A DNA stretch of 8,712 bases from positions 1 through 8,712 of the forward strand of contig JAQBZS010000248.1 of the NCBI GenBank assembly GCA_027622115.1, in the 5' to 3' direction. Shown here in pieces: positions 1 through 6,469 of the stretch (position 1 is the first letter of the stretch; each line of letters starts with the position of its first letter). Made by a program: the position numbers and the translations under genes. This DNA is from Planctomycetota bacterium (GTDB lineage: Bacteria > Planctomycetota > Planctomycetia > Planctomycetales > Planctomycetaceae). The notes beneath the pieces were generated by a model that was not told the origin of the DNA, ran no database searches, and saw nothing but the letters and a program-made list of their open reading frames with translations.

Positions 1-130
1 AGTGGAGTGCCCGTCCTACAACAAACCTCGGCATTCACACCCAGAAACGGAAGAACCCCCTTTGGAGGCCTCGCTAAACCCCGGCAAAAACTGAGGCCGG
101 AGAGGGTCAGCCCCCTTTTTCAGATAGCTT
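1..130. other. Short non-coding left edge, possible repeat remnant
   Basis: No gene is supported here. It lies downstream of the minus-strand gene that ends at 131. The motif GTGCCCGTCCTAC at 7-19 resembles one arm of a GTAGGACGGGCAC-type intergenic palindrome, but the matching arm would lie outside the window. There is no clean stem plus T-run to call a terminator on either strand; a short T-run at 116-120 follows a C-run without a convincing stem. Confidence 0.25.
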
Positions 131-745
131 CTACGGCCTTCGCGCCAGCGGACTCTTGTTGTGCGTGACTTTGAACACCGGCACGTTTTGGCGAGCCTGC
201 TTCTTACCGAATTCGCCCGCAAGTCGGACGACGCCCTTCTTCTCCAACAGTTGCTGGACCGATTCGGGGTTCTTCGCGGCCGAGAGGTCTGCAATCCAAC
301 GCACGCCGCTCGACTTGACCGTGTTGGCAATCACGTTTTCGATCCGATCATTGGCTTTGAATCGGCCCTGACATTCGACTCGCACGAATTCCGTATTGGG
401 CTCCGCTCGCGAGAGACTTGCGACGTCCAACACCCATCGATCCGAGCGTTCGATCCCCTTGACCAGCCGAAAGCGGCCCTTCACGTAAGCGGGAGTTTGG
501 TTTTGCGCCAACTCACCAGCCGTGGCCAAAATCTGTTGATCCGAGGAACTCAGTTCAAACGTCCAGCCGTCCGCCGACAGTTCCGAACCCGTGGTTTCGC
601 CGCCGATCGCCACCAGGCCGACTTCGATCTTGCCGGATATTTCGACGTTGATGAACTCGACCGGCGCCGGAGGATCCGCTTCCGCACTCGATCCGACAAT
701 CGACGTCAGCGTGAGTACACAGCATTGAAGTAGAGGCAACTTCAT
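131..745 (-). CDS. Secreted protein of unknown function, two similar beta-rich halves
   Basis: I do not recognise a named family for this 204-residue protein. The N-terminus (MKLPLLQCCVLTLTSIVGSS, then AEADPP) reads as a Sec signal peptide with cleavage near residues 20-24, so the product should act outside the cytoplasm. The mature part seems to contain two similar halves, about residues 35-112 and 122-197. Each has an early glycine, a W-x3-L segment (WTFEL, WIADL), a valine-rich strand ending in G-x-F (VKGRF, LAGEF), and a final strand containing LDV or FKV. This suggests duplicated small beta barrels, perhaps OB-like, but that is inference. The segment VGLVAIGGETTG (about 42-53) is its most distinctive stretch. 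The ATG at 743-745 is the only start that keeps the whole signal peptide; the upstream AGAGAG is a weak ribosome binding site. A 347-nt gap separates it from the glycosyltransferase upstream, so it probably has its own promoter. The stop is TAG. Confidence 0.8.
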   Translation of the reverse strand: MKLPLLQCCVLTLTSIVGSSAEADPPAPVEFINVEISGKIEVGLVAIGGETTGSELSADGWTFELSSSDQQILATAGELAQNQTPAYVKGRFRLVKGIERSDRWVLDVASLSRAEPNTEFVRVECQGRFKANDRIENVIANTVKSSGVRWIADLSAAKNPESVQQLLEKKGVVRLAGEFGKKQARQNVPVFKVTHNKSPLARRP

Positions 746-1092
746 GGCTTGGCTCTCTTGAGCGAGGATTGCACGCTGTCTTTGCCAGCGGCGACGGCAG
801 GTCGCTGCGAGCGTCAGCCCGCAGACCCAGTCTAATTGTGCCTCTGGCGGGAATGCGACACAAGCTGATGTGGCGTTTTCCAGGCCGTAATCACCTCTTG
901 GCCCGTCGGACCGACTGTATAAGTCGCATTCGTCCCATTGGTCTCACTGCACATGGGACTTATGGGACGAATGAGACCGATGAGAACTGCTCGGTGGGCC
1001 AATCTGTGATCAAGGCCCCTTGTCCTCGCGTACGAAAGCGACTCTGCCGGCACATCGACGGCTTGAGCGTCGGTTCGTGAGCAAGCTCCGGA
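746..1092. other. 347-nt intergenic region with a 9-bp repeat cluster
   Basis: This gap lies between the glycosyltransferase stop and the start of the small secreted protein, both on the minus strand. The open frames here (769-1080 plus, 832-1053 minus) read through the 9-bp repeats at 921-988 and have arginine-rich, low-complexity translations, so I do not call them genes. It should hold the promoter of the gene at 745, but no clear -35/-10 pair can be picked. A small palindrome GTCGGACCGAC sits at 904-914. Confidence 0.6.
921..988. repeat. Degenerate 9-bp units in inverted then direct orientation
   Basis: On the plus strand 953-988 splits into four 9-bp units: ATGGGACTT, ATGGGACGA, ATGAGACCG, ATGAGAACT. 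Immediately to the left, 921-947 holds three units in the opposite orientation; read on the minus strand these are ATGCGACTT (921-929), ATGGGACGA (930-938) and GTGAGACCA (939-947). The two sets meet around a 5-nt centre (TGCAC, 948-952). The best pairing is a perfect 12-bp inverted repeat, 927-938 with 962-973; an alternative pairs 940-946 with 972-978. The unit resembles short ATGGGAC-type repeats that I associate with planctomycete intergenic DNA, but that link is from memory. Confidence 0.75.
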
Positions 1093-2310
1093 CTACGCCG
1101 CCAGTTTGCGAGCGTCTTGAGTCACACCGAGCATCGATTCATAGAGTTCGATGACTCGTCGACTGTTGGCGGCGGAATCGAATTCCGCTTCGGCGCGCGA
1201 CCGAGCCGCGATACCAAGCCTCGCCCGCAAAGCGGCGTCGCTGATCAGCCTCGACAACGCCAACGCGTAATTTTCGGGATCCCGCGGCGAACACAAGAAG
1301 CCGGTGCGCGACGTGACCACTTCGCGATTGCCTTTGACGTCGCTGGCGACCGTCGGCTTCCCGGCAGCATGGGCTTCCAACAACGAAAGCGGCAGTCCTT
1401 CCCACAACGACGGCAACATTACGATATCGCTGCCCATCACCGCTTCGACCGGTTGCTCCTGCCAGCCGATCAGCGAAACTCGGTTCCCCAGCCCGGACGC
1501 CGCCAGTTCTTGACGCAGTTGCTGGTGCAGTTCGCCTTCGCCCGCCATCAAGATTCGCCAGTTTGGATCGGGTTGCAGCGTTTCGAGTTCCCGTGCGATT
1601 TTGGGCACGATCATGGACTGCTTCTGCAAATCCAACCGACCCAGAACCACCACAGCCACGTCGTGCTCGGCCAACTGGTGACGCGCGCGAAAACGTGCGC
1701 GTGATTCCGCGTGGCGACCCGCGTCCAATTCGTCCAGATTCACGCCGTTGTAGATCGTCACCGTCTTTTCGGCGGGCAACCAACCCTGTTCCACGGCTGT
1801 GCGACGTTCTTCATCATTGACGAAAACGACTTTGTCGGAATGCCGTCCCGCCCATTTTTCCGCTCGGCTGAACAGCCACGTCTTGCGACGGCTGGAGAAT
1901 TCGTGGAACGCGAATCCCTGAACGTGATGCACCACCAACGGCACACCCGCGCGACTTGCGGCCAGTCGACCCACGATGCCGGGCTTCGACGAATGCGTGT
2001 GAACCACCGCGAACCGCTGTTCGACAAAGTAACGCTTCAGTTCTCGGTAAGCTTTCAGGTCACGCAGCGGATGAATCGGTCGATCCAAACTGGGGATCGT
2101 GTGGAATGGGATCTCCAGCCGTTGCAACTCGTCGGTCAACGGGCCTTCCGCTTGGCAGACCACCGACGGAGCAAATACCGTCCGATCCAAATGGGCAAAG
2201 ATCTCAAGCATGGCTCGCTGCACGCCCGTCATCAGCGGCAGCACTTGCACGTGGCAAATGGGCAGCGGGCGTTGAGTTGGTCGAACGTCATTCACGAATC
2301 GCAGGCTCAT
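1093..2310 (-). CDS. Glycosyltransferase family 4 (GT-B fold, CapM-like)
   Basis: The 405-residue product has the layout of a retaining GT4 enzyme, which moves a sugar from a nucleotide-sugar to an acceptor, usually at the cytoplasmic side during polysaccharide, glycolipid or exopolysaccharide assembly. The N-terminal acceptor domain carries HTHSSKPGIVGRLAA (104-118) and HHVQGFAFHEF (128-138), typical of CapM/EpsD-type enzymes. The C-terminal donor domain has YNGVN (187-191), LGRLDLQK (223-230, with the usual Arg and Lys), AGEGE (256-260) and the E-x7-E motif Glu304-Glu312 in EGLPLSLLE. There is no signal peptide or membrane span. The ATG at 2308-2310 is chosen because AAAGGA lies 6 nt upstream; an in-frame TTG at 2332-2334 would add 8 residues but lacks such a site. 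It lies 120 nt behind the sulfatase stop on the same strand. Family is confident; substrate and linkage cannot be told. The stop is TAG. Confidence 0.92.
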   Translation of the reverse strand: MSLRFVNDVRPTQRPLPICHVQVLPLMTGVQRAMLEIFAHLDRTVFAPSVVCQAEGPLTDELQRLEIPFHTIPSLDRPIHPLRDLKAYRELKRYFVEQRFAVVHTHSSKPGIVGRLAASRAGVPLVVHHVQGFAFHEFSSRRKTWLFSRAEKWAGRHSDKVVFVNDEERRTAVEQGWLPAEKTVTIYNGVNLDELDAGRHAESRARFRARHQLAEHDVAVVVLGRLDLQKQSMIVPKIARELETLQPDPNWRILMAGEGELHQQLRQELAASGLGNRVSLIGWQEQPVEAVMGSDIVMLPSLWEGLPLSLLEAHAAGKPTVASDVKGNREVVTSRTGFLCSPRDPENYALALSRLISDAALRARLGIAARSRAEAEFDSAANSRRVIELYESMLGVTQDARKLAA

Positions 2311-2316
2311 GCGGAG

Positions 2317-2322
2317 TCCTTT
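2317..2322 (-). promoter_or_regulatory. Ribosome binding site of the glycosyltransferase
   Basis: Read on the minus strand this is AAAGGA, 6 nt before the ATG at 2310. It decides the start in favour of this ATG over the upstream TTG at 2334. Confidence 0.65.
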
Positions 2323-2417
2323 CCGAAGTGCCAAGAGGAAGCGGCAGGGAGGTAGTTCGAACGGCCAAAACTGTCAACCGCGCGTCGCGAACGCGGCGAC
2401 TGTCGATTGAACCATGG

Positions 2418-2434
2418 GTAGGACCGGTTCCTAC
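2418..2434. repeat. Short palindrome over the sulfatase stop codon
   Basis: GTAGGA (2418-2423) and TCCTAC (2429-2434) form a 6-bp inverted repeat around a 5-nt centre, CCGGT. It overlaps the TAG stop of the sulfatase gene. No T-run follows on the minus strand, so it is not a classical terminator. It may be a remnant of a GTAGGAC-type intergenic palindrome. Confidence 0.45.
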
Positions 2435-4014
2435 TTCGCTCCGACGCGTTTTCGCCAGATTTCAAAGTGGCTCGCCAACTCCTTCGTTCGGTCCACTTCG
2501 CGTTTCGCGAGGTCGACGGTTTCCGTCCCATCCGCCTCAAGGTCGAAGAGTTGCCAAGCTCCGCCTTGACGCGACTGAACCGCCTTCCATTTTCCTCGGC
2601 GGATCGCGTGATGCCGAGGCACGCTCCAACAGAGCTGCTCGTGGCCTTCCCGGTGTTTCCCCTCGAAGATCGGCAGCAGGCTTTTGCCTTCCAACGGCAG
2701 CGGTTTGCGGTTGTTGAACTCGGTGGCGTAATCGCCTTGGGCGACATCGATGCACGTTGCCATAAAGTCGATCACATGTCCCATCTGGCGAGTGATCGCT
2801 CCATGCCGGCGAATCACCGCGGGCCATCGCGCCACCAAGGGTGTGCGGATGCCGCCTTCGTATGCACCGAGCTTCGTACCCCGCAGTGGCGTATTGCTCG
2901 CGTTCGCCCACGCCAGCCCGTAGGCGGCAAAGGTGTCATGCGGTCCGGGCGGCAGATCGGGACCACTGCCTGGGCGAATCGCGACGCCGTCTCTCCGCCA
3001 GTTGGTGTTTCGCGAATTTGGGCCGAATCCAAATCCGTTGCCGCTCGGAGTCAACCCACCGTCCGGAGCGGCTCCGTTGTCCGACAAGAACATGACGAGC
3101 GTGTTGTCCTCGGCGTCGGTAGCCTTGAGCGTGGCCAGCAACCGGCCGACTCCCCGATCGATCGCGGCGACCTGCGCGGCGTAGACCGCCATGCGTTCGG
3201 CTTGCCACTCCTTGAACTTGTCCGTCTTCCAGTCGTGGACACCAGCCGCTCGCGCCGCAAGCTTCCATGTCGCGGGCACCAGCCCGGACTGCCTCTGGTT
3301 TTCGAAACGCCGCAATCGAACGTGATCCCAACCCGATGTCCGATACCGTTCCCGATAATGGGCGACGTCGGTCGCGTGCGCGTGCAGCGGCCAATGCGGT
3401 GCGATGTGGGCGACGTACAGAAAGAACGGCTTCTTCCCCGCAACGCTCTCCTTCAGAAACCGCTCCGCATGGTTATTCAACGCATCGGTTAAGTAGAAGT
3501 CCTTCGGCAACTCGACCCGATCACGATCGACGAAATAGGGATTGCCCTGGACTTCGTGGAAGTAGCTGATCTTGGCCTGACACATCGGACCGTAAAACCG
3601 ATCAAACCCACGATCCAACGCCGAATCCCGCCCCTGCCACTTGCCAACCATCGCGGTGTGATATCCGGTCCGCTGCAACACCTCGCCGATCGTGACACAC
3701 TTGTTGAAATCTTTCGGCTCGTTCCAACGGTCACCGCGATGTCCGATTTGCTGGCAGTACAGCCCCGTCAGCAACGACGCCCGCGTGGGGCCGCAGATCG
3801 CGTTGTTGTAGAACTCCGTGAACCGCAATCCGTCTCGGGCGAGCGAGTCAATATGCGGCGTCTCGATCTCGCCGCCATAGCAGCCGATGTCCGACCATCC
3901 AAGGTCGTCGGCCATTACGAGAATGATGTTGGGACGGCAGTCGGGCGCCGGATCGGCCGCCGCCGGCTGCGCAATCAAAGCAACTAAAAACGCGATTGGG
4001 AGCAGTCGATGCAT
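2431..4014 (-). CDS. Secreted sulfatase (arylsulfatase AslA-like, formylglycine type)
   Basis: This 527-residue protein should hydrolyse sulfate esters, probably on polysaccharides or aryl substrates, outside the cytoplasm. Residues 1-20 form a signal peptide ending in AAA before DPAP. The family motifs are present in order: the first metal pair Asp36-Asp37 in MADDLGW, the C-x-P-x-R signature CGPTRASLLTG (Cys74, Pro76, Arg78) whose cysteine is normally converted to formylglycine, Lys125 in GKWQ, His207 in APHWP, Asp312-Asn313 in LSDNG, and Lys381 in RGTKLGAYEGG. Activity would need a formylglycine-generating enzyme, which is not in this window. One residue departs from the usual pattern: the common GKWH histidine is Gln127. 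The start at 4012-4014 is set by the signal peptide and by AAAAGGA 7 nt upstream; extending the frame upstream only translates the palindromic repeat. The glycosyltransferase follows 120 nt downstream on the same strand. The substrate is unknown. Confidence 0.93.
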   Translation of the reverse strand: MHRLLPIAFLVALIAQPAAADPAPDCRPNIILVMADDLGWSDIGCYGGEIETPHIDSLARDGLRFTEFYNNAICGPTRASLLTGLYCQQIGHRGDRWNEPKDFNKCVTIGEVLQRTGYHTAMVGKWQGRDSALDRGFDRFYGPMCQAKISYFHEVQGNPYFVDRDRVELPKDFYLTDALNNHAERFLKESVAGKKPFFLYVAHIAPHWPLHAHATDVAHYRERYRTSGWDHVRLRRFENQRQSGLVPATWKLAARAAGVHDWKTDKFKEWQAERMAVYAAQVAAIDRGVGRLLATLKATDAEDNTLVMFLSDNGAAPDGGLTPSGNGFGFGPNSRNTNWRRDGVAIRPGSGPDLPPGPHDTFAAYGLAWANASNTPLRGTKLGAYEGGIRTPLVARWPAVIRRHGAITRQMGHVIDFMATCIDVAQGDYATEFNNRKPLPLEGKSLLPIFEGKHREGHEQLCWSVPRHHAIRRGKWKAVQSRQGGAWQLFDLEADGTETVDLAKREVDRTKELASHFEIWRKRVGAK

Positions 4015-4021
4015 CTGCGTG

Positions 4022-4028
4022 TCCTTTT
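4022..4028 (-). promoter_or_regulatory. Ribosome binding site of the sulfatase
   Basis: Read on the minus strand this is AAAAGGA, 7 nt before the ATG at 4014. It fixes the start at the signal peptide methionine. Confidence 0.65.
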
Positions 4029-4125
4029 CTGCGACTCTTACTCCGAAGGAGTTCCACGACAAAGCCCAGGCGTCGCGTAGAGCACCTGGGGCAGCCGTCA
4101 AGACAACGTTGCGAACCGTAAAGGG

Positions 4126-4256
4126 CAACGCCGTGACGGATTTTCGTGCGGCGATTCGTAGGTTGGACCATTGTCCCGACCGAGCCGCACGAATGGTGGG
4201 ACGGACCAATGGGGACAATGGTCCCATCCTACGGGAAAAAATCCGTCACGGCGTTG
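4126..4256. repeat. Nested palindromic (MITE/REP-like) element
   Basis: The outer arms are a perfect 19-bp inverted repeat: 4126-4144 (CAACGCCGTGACGGATTTT) pairs with 4238-4256. Inside, 4157-4177 (starts CGTAGGTTGG, ends ATTGTCCC) pairs with 4212-4233 with one mismatch and one single-base gap. A further 9-bp pair, TCGTGCGGC (4144-4152) with GCCGCACGA (4184-4192), cannot form together with the inner pair. The centre repeats GGACCATTG-like words. No open reading frame of a transposase is present, so this looks like a non-autonomous element or its remnant, lying about 110 bp upstream of the sulfatase start. Confidence 0.8.
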
Positions 4257-4272
4257 CGTAACGGGGTTTCAC

Positions 4273-4392
4273 ATGACTGTAGAACCGGACCGGTCAATCG
4301 CATTCGTTTGCGCGGCGGAGCACTTCTGCCACGAGGGCGTCGCTAAGAACGCGTGCAAGAACTACTTCCTAAGTCTTGGGTGGATGGTGTAG
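4273..4392 (+). CDS. Doubtful small ORF, 39 residues, Cys/His containing
   Basis: An ATG at 4273 opens a 39-codon frame ending in TAG at 4390-4392. The product contains three cysteines and two histidines in VCAAEHFCHEGVAKNAC (about residues 12-28) and no signal peptide. GGGG about 7 nt upstream is a weak ribosome binding site. I recognise no family. It lies just past the palindromic element and may be a chance frame or a decayed piece of a larger gene. Confidence 0.15.
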   Translation: MTVEPDRSIAFVCAAEHFCHEGVAKNACKNYFLSLGWMV

Positions 4393-4439
4393 CTCCAGTT
4401 TGGGCAGTCTTCTTCTCGCGTGATGTTGATTGTCTTCAT

Positions 4440-4468
4440 TTGACAATGATCGCACAGTCAGTGATTCT
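4440..4468 (+). promoter_or_regulatory. Weak candidate promoter for the di-heme protein operon
   Basis: A perfect -35 hexamer TTGACA (4440-4445) is followed after 17 nt by GATTCT (4463-4468), which matches the -10 consensus at only three positions. The AT-rich TATTTAAATA at 4517-4526 is an alternative core. Neither is convincing alone; either would give a 5' leader of roughly 100-170 nt. Confidence 0.2.
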
Positions 4469-4488
4469 TGCATCGTCCGCCGTGGAAG

Positions 4489-4518
4489 ATTTTTCTGTCA
4501 TCAATTTTTCTGTCAATA
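4489..4518. repeat. 15-bp tandem repeat
   Basis: Two adjacent 15-bp units, ATTTTTCTGTCATCA (4489-4503) and ATTTTTCTGTCAATA (4504-4518), share their first 12 bases exactly. The stretch is much more AT-rich than its surroundings and runs into the palindrome TATTTAAATA. Similar ATTTTTCTGTC words occur in my recollection of planctomycete intergenic DNA; that has not been checked. Confidence 0.65.
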
Positions 4519-4638
4519 TTTAAATAAATGCCGGGTGCTGAATCCGCGAATTTTCCCGGAAGATCCTTCGCAAGTCTTCGTTCTCCTAACATCAACACCT
4601 CGAATAGCCCACCGAACATACACCGGAGCCAACCTCAC

Positions 4639-6396
4639 ATGATTCGCGCATCCTTTCTCCCGCTCGCATGTCTGCTGCTGGTTCTGCCCGCTGCGGCACA
4701 GGACCAGGAAAACGCCGAGGCTCTGGCCGGTCGTGTCCGCTCGGTGTTCAAGCGGCATTGTCTGCGGTGTCATGACGGTCAAGGCTCGCAAGGCGGGGAC
4801 TTCGACATTCTCAACACCGACGATCTCGCCAAATCCGGCATTGTCGCAACGGGCAAGCCGGACGAGTCGTACTTGTTCGAACGCGTGCGGAAGGACCAGA
4901 TGCCGCCGCGGAATATCTCGGAACGACCCACCGCTGCGGATGGAGACGCGATTCGTCGCTGGATCCAGGCGGGGGCCCCCAAGTTTCCGGTCGCCGTCGG
5001 CCGGAAGTTCATCAGCCTCGCGTCCGTGCTGACCGCGATTCGCGACCATCTCCGCCAGGCCGATCGAGACGCGCGTCCGTTTCTGCGGTACTTCACGCTG
5101 CACAATCTCTACAACAACCCGCAAGTGCTGGACGAAGACTTGCGGCTGTATCGCGCGGCACTATCCAAGGCGATCAACAGCGTCAGCCGGAAACCGAGAA
5201 TCGTCCTGCCGCAAGCCGTCGATTCGGCCGAGACGATCTTTGCCATCGATATCACGGACCTCGATTGGGACCGCGGGCAGCAAGACCTGTGGCGCGAGCT
5301 GCTGCGGCTGTATCCCTACGGCGTGAAGTTCGCCAACCTGCCCAGCGAAGACCTGCGCGATCTGGATGCCGAGCTGTCGGAACTGACTGGCTGCGAATTG
5401 CCGTTCATCCGAGCCGACTGGTTCGTGGCCAACGCCATGCGACCGCCCCTGTATCACACGCTGTTGCAGTTGCCGCAACACGCGGGTGACTTGGAAAAAG
5501 AACTCGGCGTCGACATTCCGGCGAACTTCGTGACGCCCAAGCCGGAACGCATCGCTCGCGGCGGCTTCCCCAAGAGCGGGGTTTCCGGACAGAACCGCCT
5601 GGTGGAACGTCACGACGCCCAGCACGGCTATTACTGGAAGAGTTACGACTTCCTGCCGGGCAAGGGCCGGTCCAAGCTGTCCCGCTTCCCGCTCGGGCCG
5701 CTGAATCTATTTCCGCCGAACCGGCATCCGTATCCGTTCCAGGCGTTCGTGCATGACGGCGGGGAACTCATTTGGGCACTGCCCAACGGCTTACAGGGCT
5801 ACATGCTGGTGAACGGCAAGGACGAACGCATCGACGACGGCCCAATCAACGTGGTCGACGATCCACTGAAGACGTCGGGCACACCGGCCATCGTCAACGG
5901 TCTGTCGTGCATGGCCTGCCACAAGCAGGGGATGATTCCGTTCAAGGACACGATCCGAGACGGCAGTGCCGTGTTCGGTGCTGCCGAGCAAGCCGTGCGT
6001 CGGCTGTATCCGGAACACGCCGAGATGGACAAGCTGGTCGACAATGATCGTGCGCGGTTCATGGCGGCGTTGCGGCGAGCGATCGGTCCGTTCTTGCTGA
6101 AGGGGCCGGATGCCGGCAAGGACTTGGAAGAGTTCGCCGAGCCGATCGGGCAGGTGGCGCGGTTCCATCGCTTGGGGTATCTCGATCTTAAGACGATCGC
6201 CTGCGATCTGGAGATCGAAGACCCGCAATCGATCCTCACCAGCGTCGGAGCTAAGAAGCTGAAGCAGTTGGGTCTGGACGTGCTGTTGAAGGAAGGCGGC
6301 GTCATCAGCCGACTCGAGTGGGAAGCCATCGACGGCGTGTCGTTGATGCAGGAACTCGCGCGGGAATTGCGATATACGCCGTATCGACCGCTGTGA
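4639..6396 (+). CDS. Exported di-heme protein with planctomycete-type cytochrome c motif
   Basis: The 585-residue product starts with a signal peptide (hydrophobic 5-20, PAAAQDQ) and should be exported. It has two CxxCH heme c attachment motifs. Cys41-Leu-Arg-Cys44-His45 lies in a short N-terminal domain of the planctomycete cytochrome C (PSCyt1-like) kind, with GGDFDIL after the heme and Met88 in QMPPR as a likely axial ligand. Cys424-Met-Ala-Cys427-His428 lies late, after HDGGELIWALPNGLQGYML (372-390). The roughly 300-residue middle, with LHNLYNN (154-160) and DITDLDW (204-210), I cannot assign; no named enzyme domain is visible. Electron transfer is likely; partner and reaction are unknown. 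An in-frame ATG at 4528 would add 37 residues without a purpose, so the start is placed at the signal peptide. The ribosome site is weak (GGAG, 11 nt upstream). The next gene begins 73 nt after the stop on the same strand. Confidence 0.88.
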   Translation: MIRASFLPLACLLLVLPAAAQDQENAEALAGRVRSVFKRHCLRCHDGQGSQGGDFDILNTDDLAKSGIVATGKPDESYLFERVRKDQMPPRNISERPTAADGDAIRRWIQAGAPKFPVAVGRKFISLASVLTAIRDHLRQADRDARPFLRYFTLHNLYNNPQVLDEDLRLYRAALSKAINSVSRKPRIVLPQAVDSAETIFAIDITDLDWDRGQQDLWRELLRLYPYGVKFANLPSEDLRDLDAELSELTGCELPFIRADWFVANAMRPPLYHTLLQLPQHAGDLEKELGVDIPANFVTPKPERIARGGFPKSGVSGQNRLVERHDAQHGYYWKSYDFLPGKGRSKLSRFPLGPLNLFPPNRHPYPFQAFVHDGGELIWALPNGLQGYMLVNGKDERIDDGPINVVDDPLKTSGTPAIVNGLSCMACHKQGMIPFKDTIRDGSAVFGAAEQAVRRLYPEHAEMDKLVDNDRARFMAALRRAIGPFLLKGPDAGKDLEEFAEPIGQVARFHRLGYLDLKTIACDLEIEDPQSILTSVGAKKLKQLGLDVLLKEGGVISRLEWEAIDGVSLMQELARELRYTPYRPL

Positions 6397-6400
6397 AAGA

Positions 6401-6423
6401 ATTTTCGATTTTTGATTTTCGAT
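6401..6423. repeat. Direct repeat in the spacer behind the di-heme gene
   Basis: ATTTTCGAT occurs at 6401-6409 and 6415-6423, a 14-bp period, just after the stop codon at 6394-6396. The AT-rich stretch has no stem, so it is not a terminator. This fits co-transcription with the next gene. Confidence 0.45.
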
Positions 6424-6469
6424 CGTTCTGACGCTACCTCTGAACTCACAACTCAAAACGAGCATCCTC

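Larger units (their letters stand above)
4015..4638. other. 624-nt divergent intergenic region
   Basis: This region separates the leftward sulfatase from the rightward di-heme protein gene and should contain promoters for both. It holds a nested palindromic element (4126-4256), a doubtful 39-codon frame (4273-4392), a 15-bp tandem repeat (4489-4518) and an AT-rich spot with the perfect palindrome TATTTAAATA (4517-4526). A long open frame enters it from each side, starting at 4227 on the minus strand and 4528 on the plus strand. I read both as artefacts because the signal peptides begin later, at 4014 and 4639. Confidence 0.7.

Noticed and set aside
832..1053. Minus-strand 73-codon frame in the gap
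   Set aside because: It reads the opposite strand of the same repeat and shows no domain or conserved pattern.
769..1080. Plus-strand 103-codon frame in the gap
   Set aside because: It has no ribosome binding site, an arginine-rich composition, and a core (GTYGTNETDE) that is only the translation of the 9-bp repeats.
2311..2334. TTG start for the glycosyltransferase
   Set aside because: The ATG at 2310 has AAAGGA at 6-nt spacing, and the extra 8 residues match no part of the GT4 fold.
2349..2377. Separate promoter for the glycosyltransferase (TTGACA on the minus strand at 2372-2377)
   Set aside because: A perfect -35 is present but nothing resembling a -10 lies at 16-18 nt, so the site is not called.
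1956..2717. 253-codon plus-strand frame spanning the glycosyltransferase and sulfatase ends
   Set aside because: It is antisense to two well-supported genes and its translation is low-complexity (Arg/Pro/Ser) with no motif.
2467..3492. 341-codon plus-strand frame across the sulfatase
   Set aside because: It lies antisense inside a clear sulfatase with all family motifs; long antisense frames are expected in GC-rich genes.
4015..4227. N-terminal extension of the sulfatase to 4227
   Set aside because: It would translate the palindromic element and put 71 residues before the signal peptide. The ATG at 4014 has a good ribosome binding site.
4528..4638. N-terminal extension of the di-heme protein to 4528
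   Set aside because: It would place 37 polar residues before a clear signal peptide.
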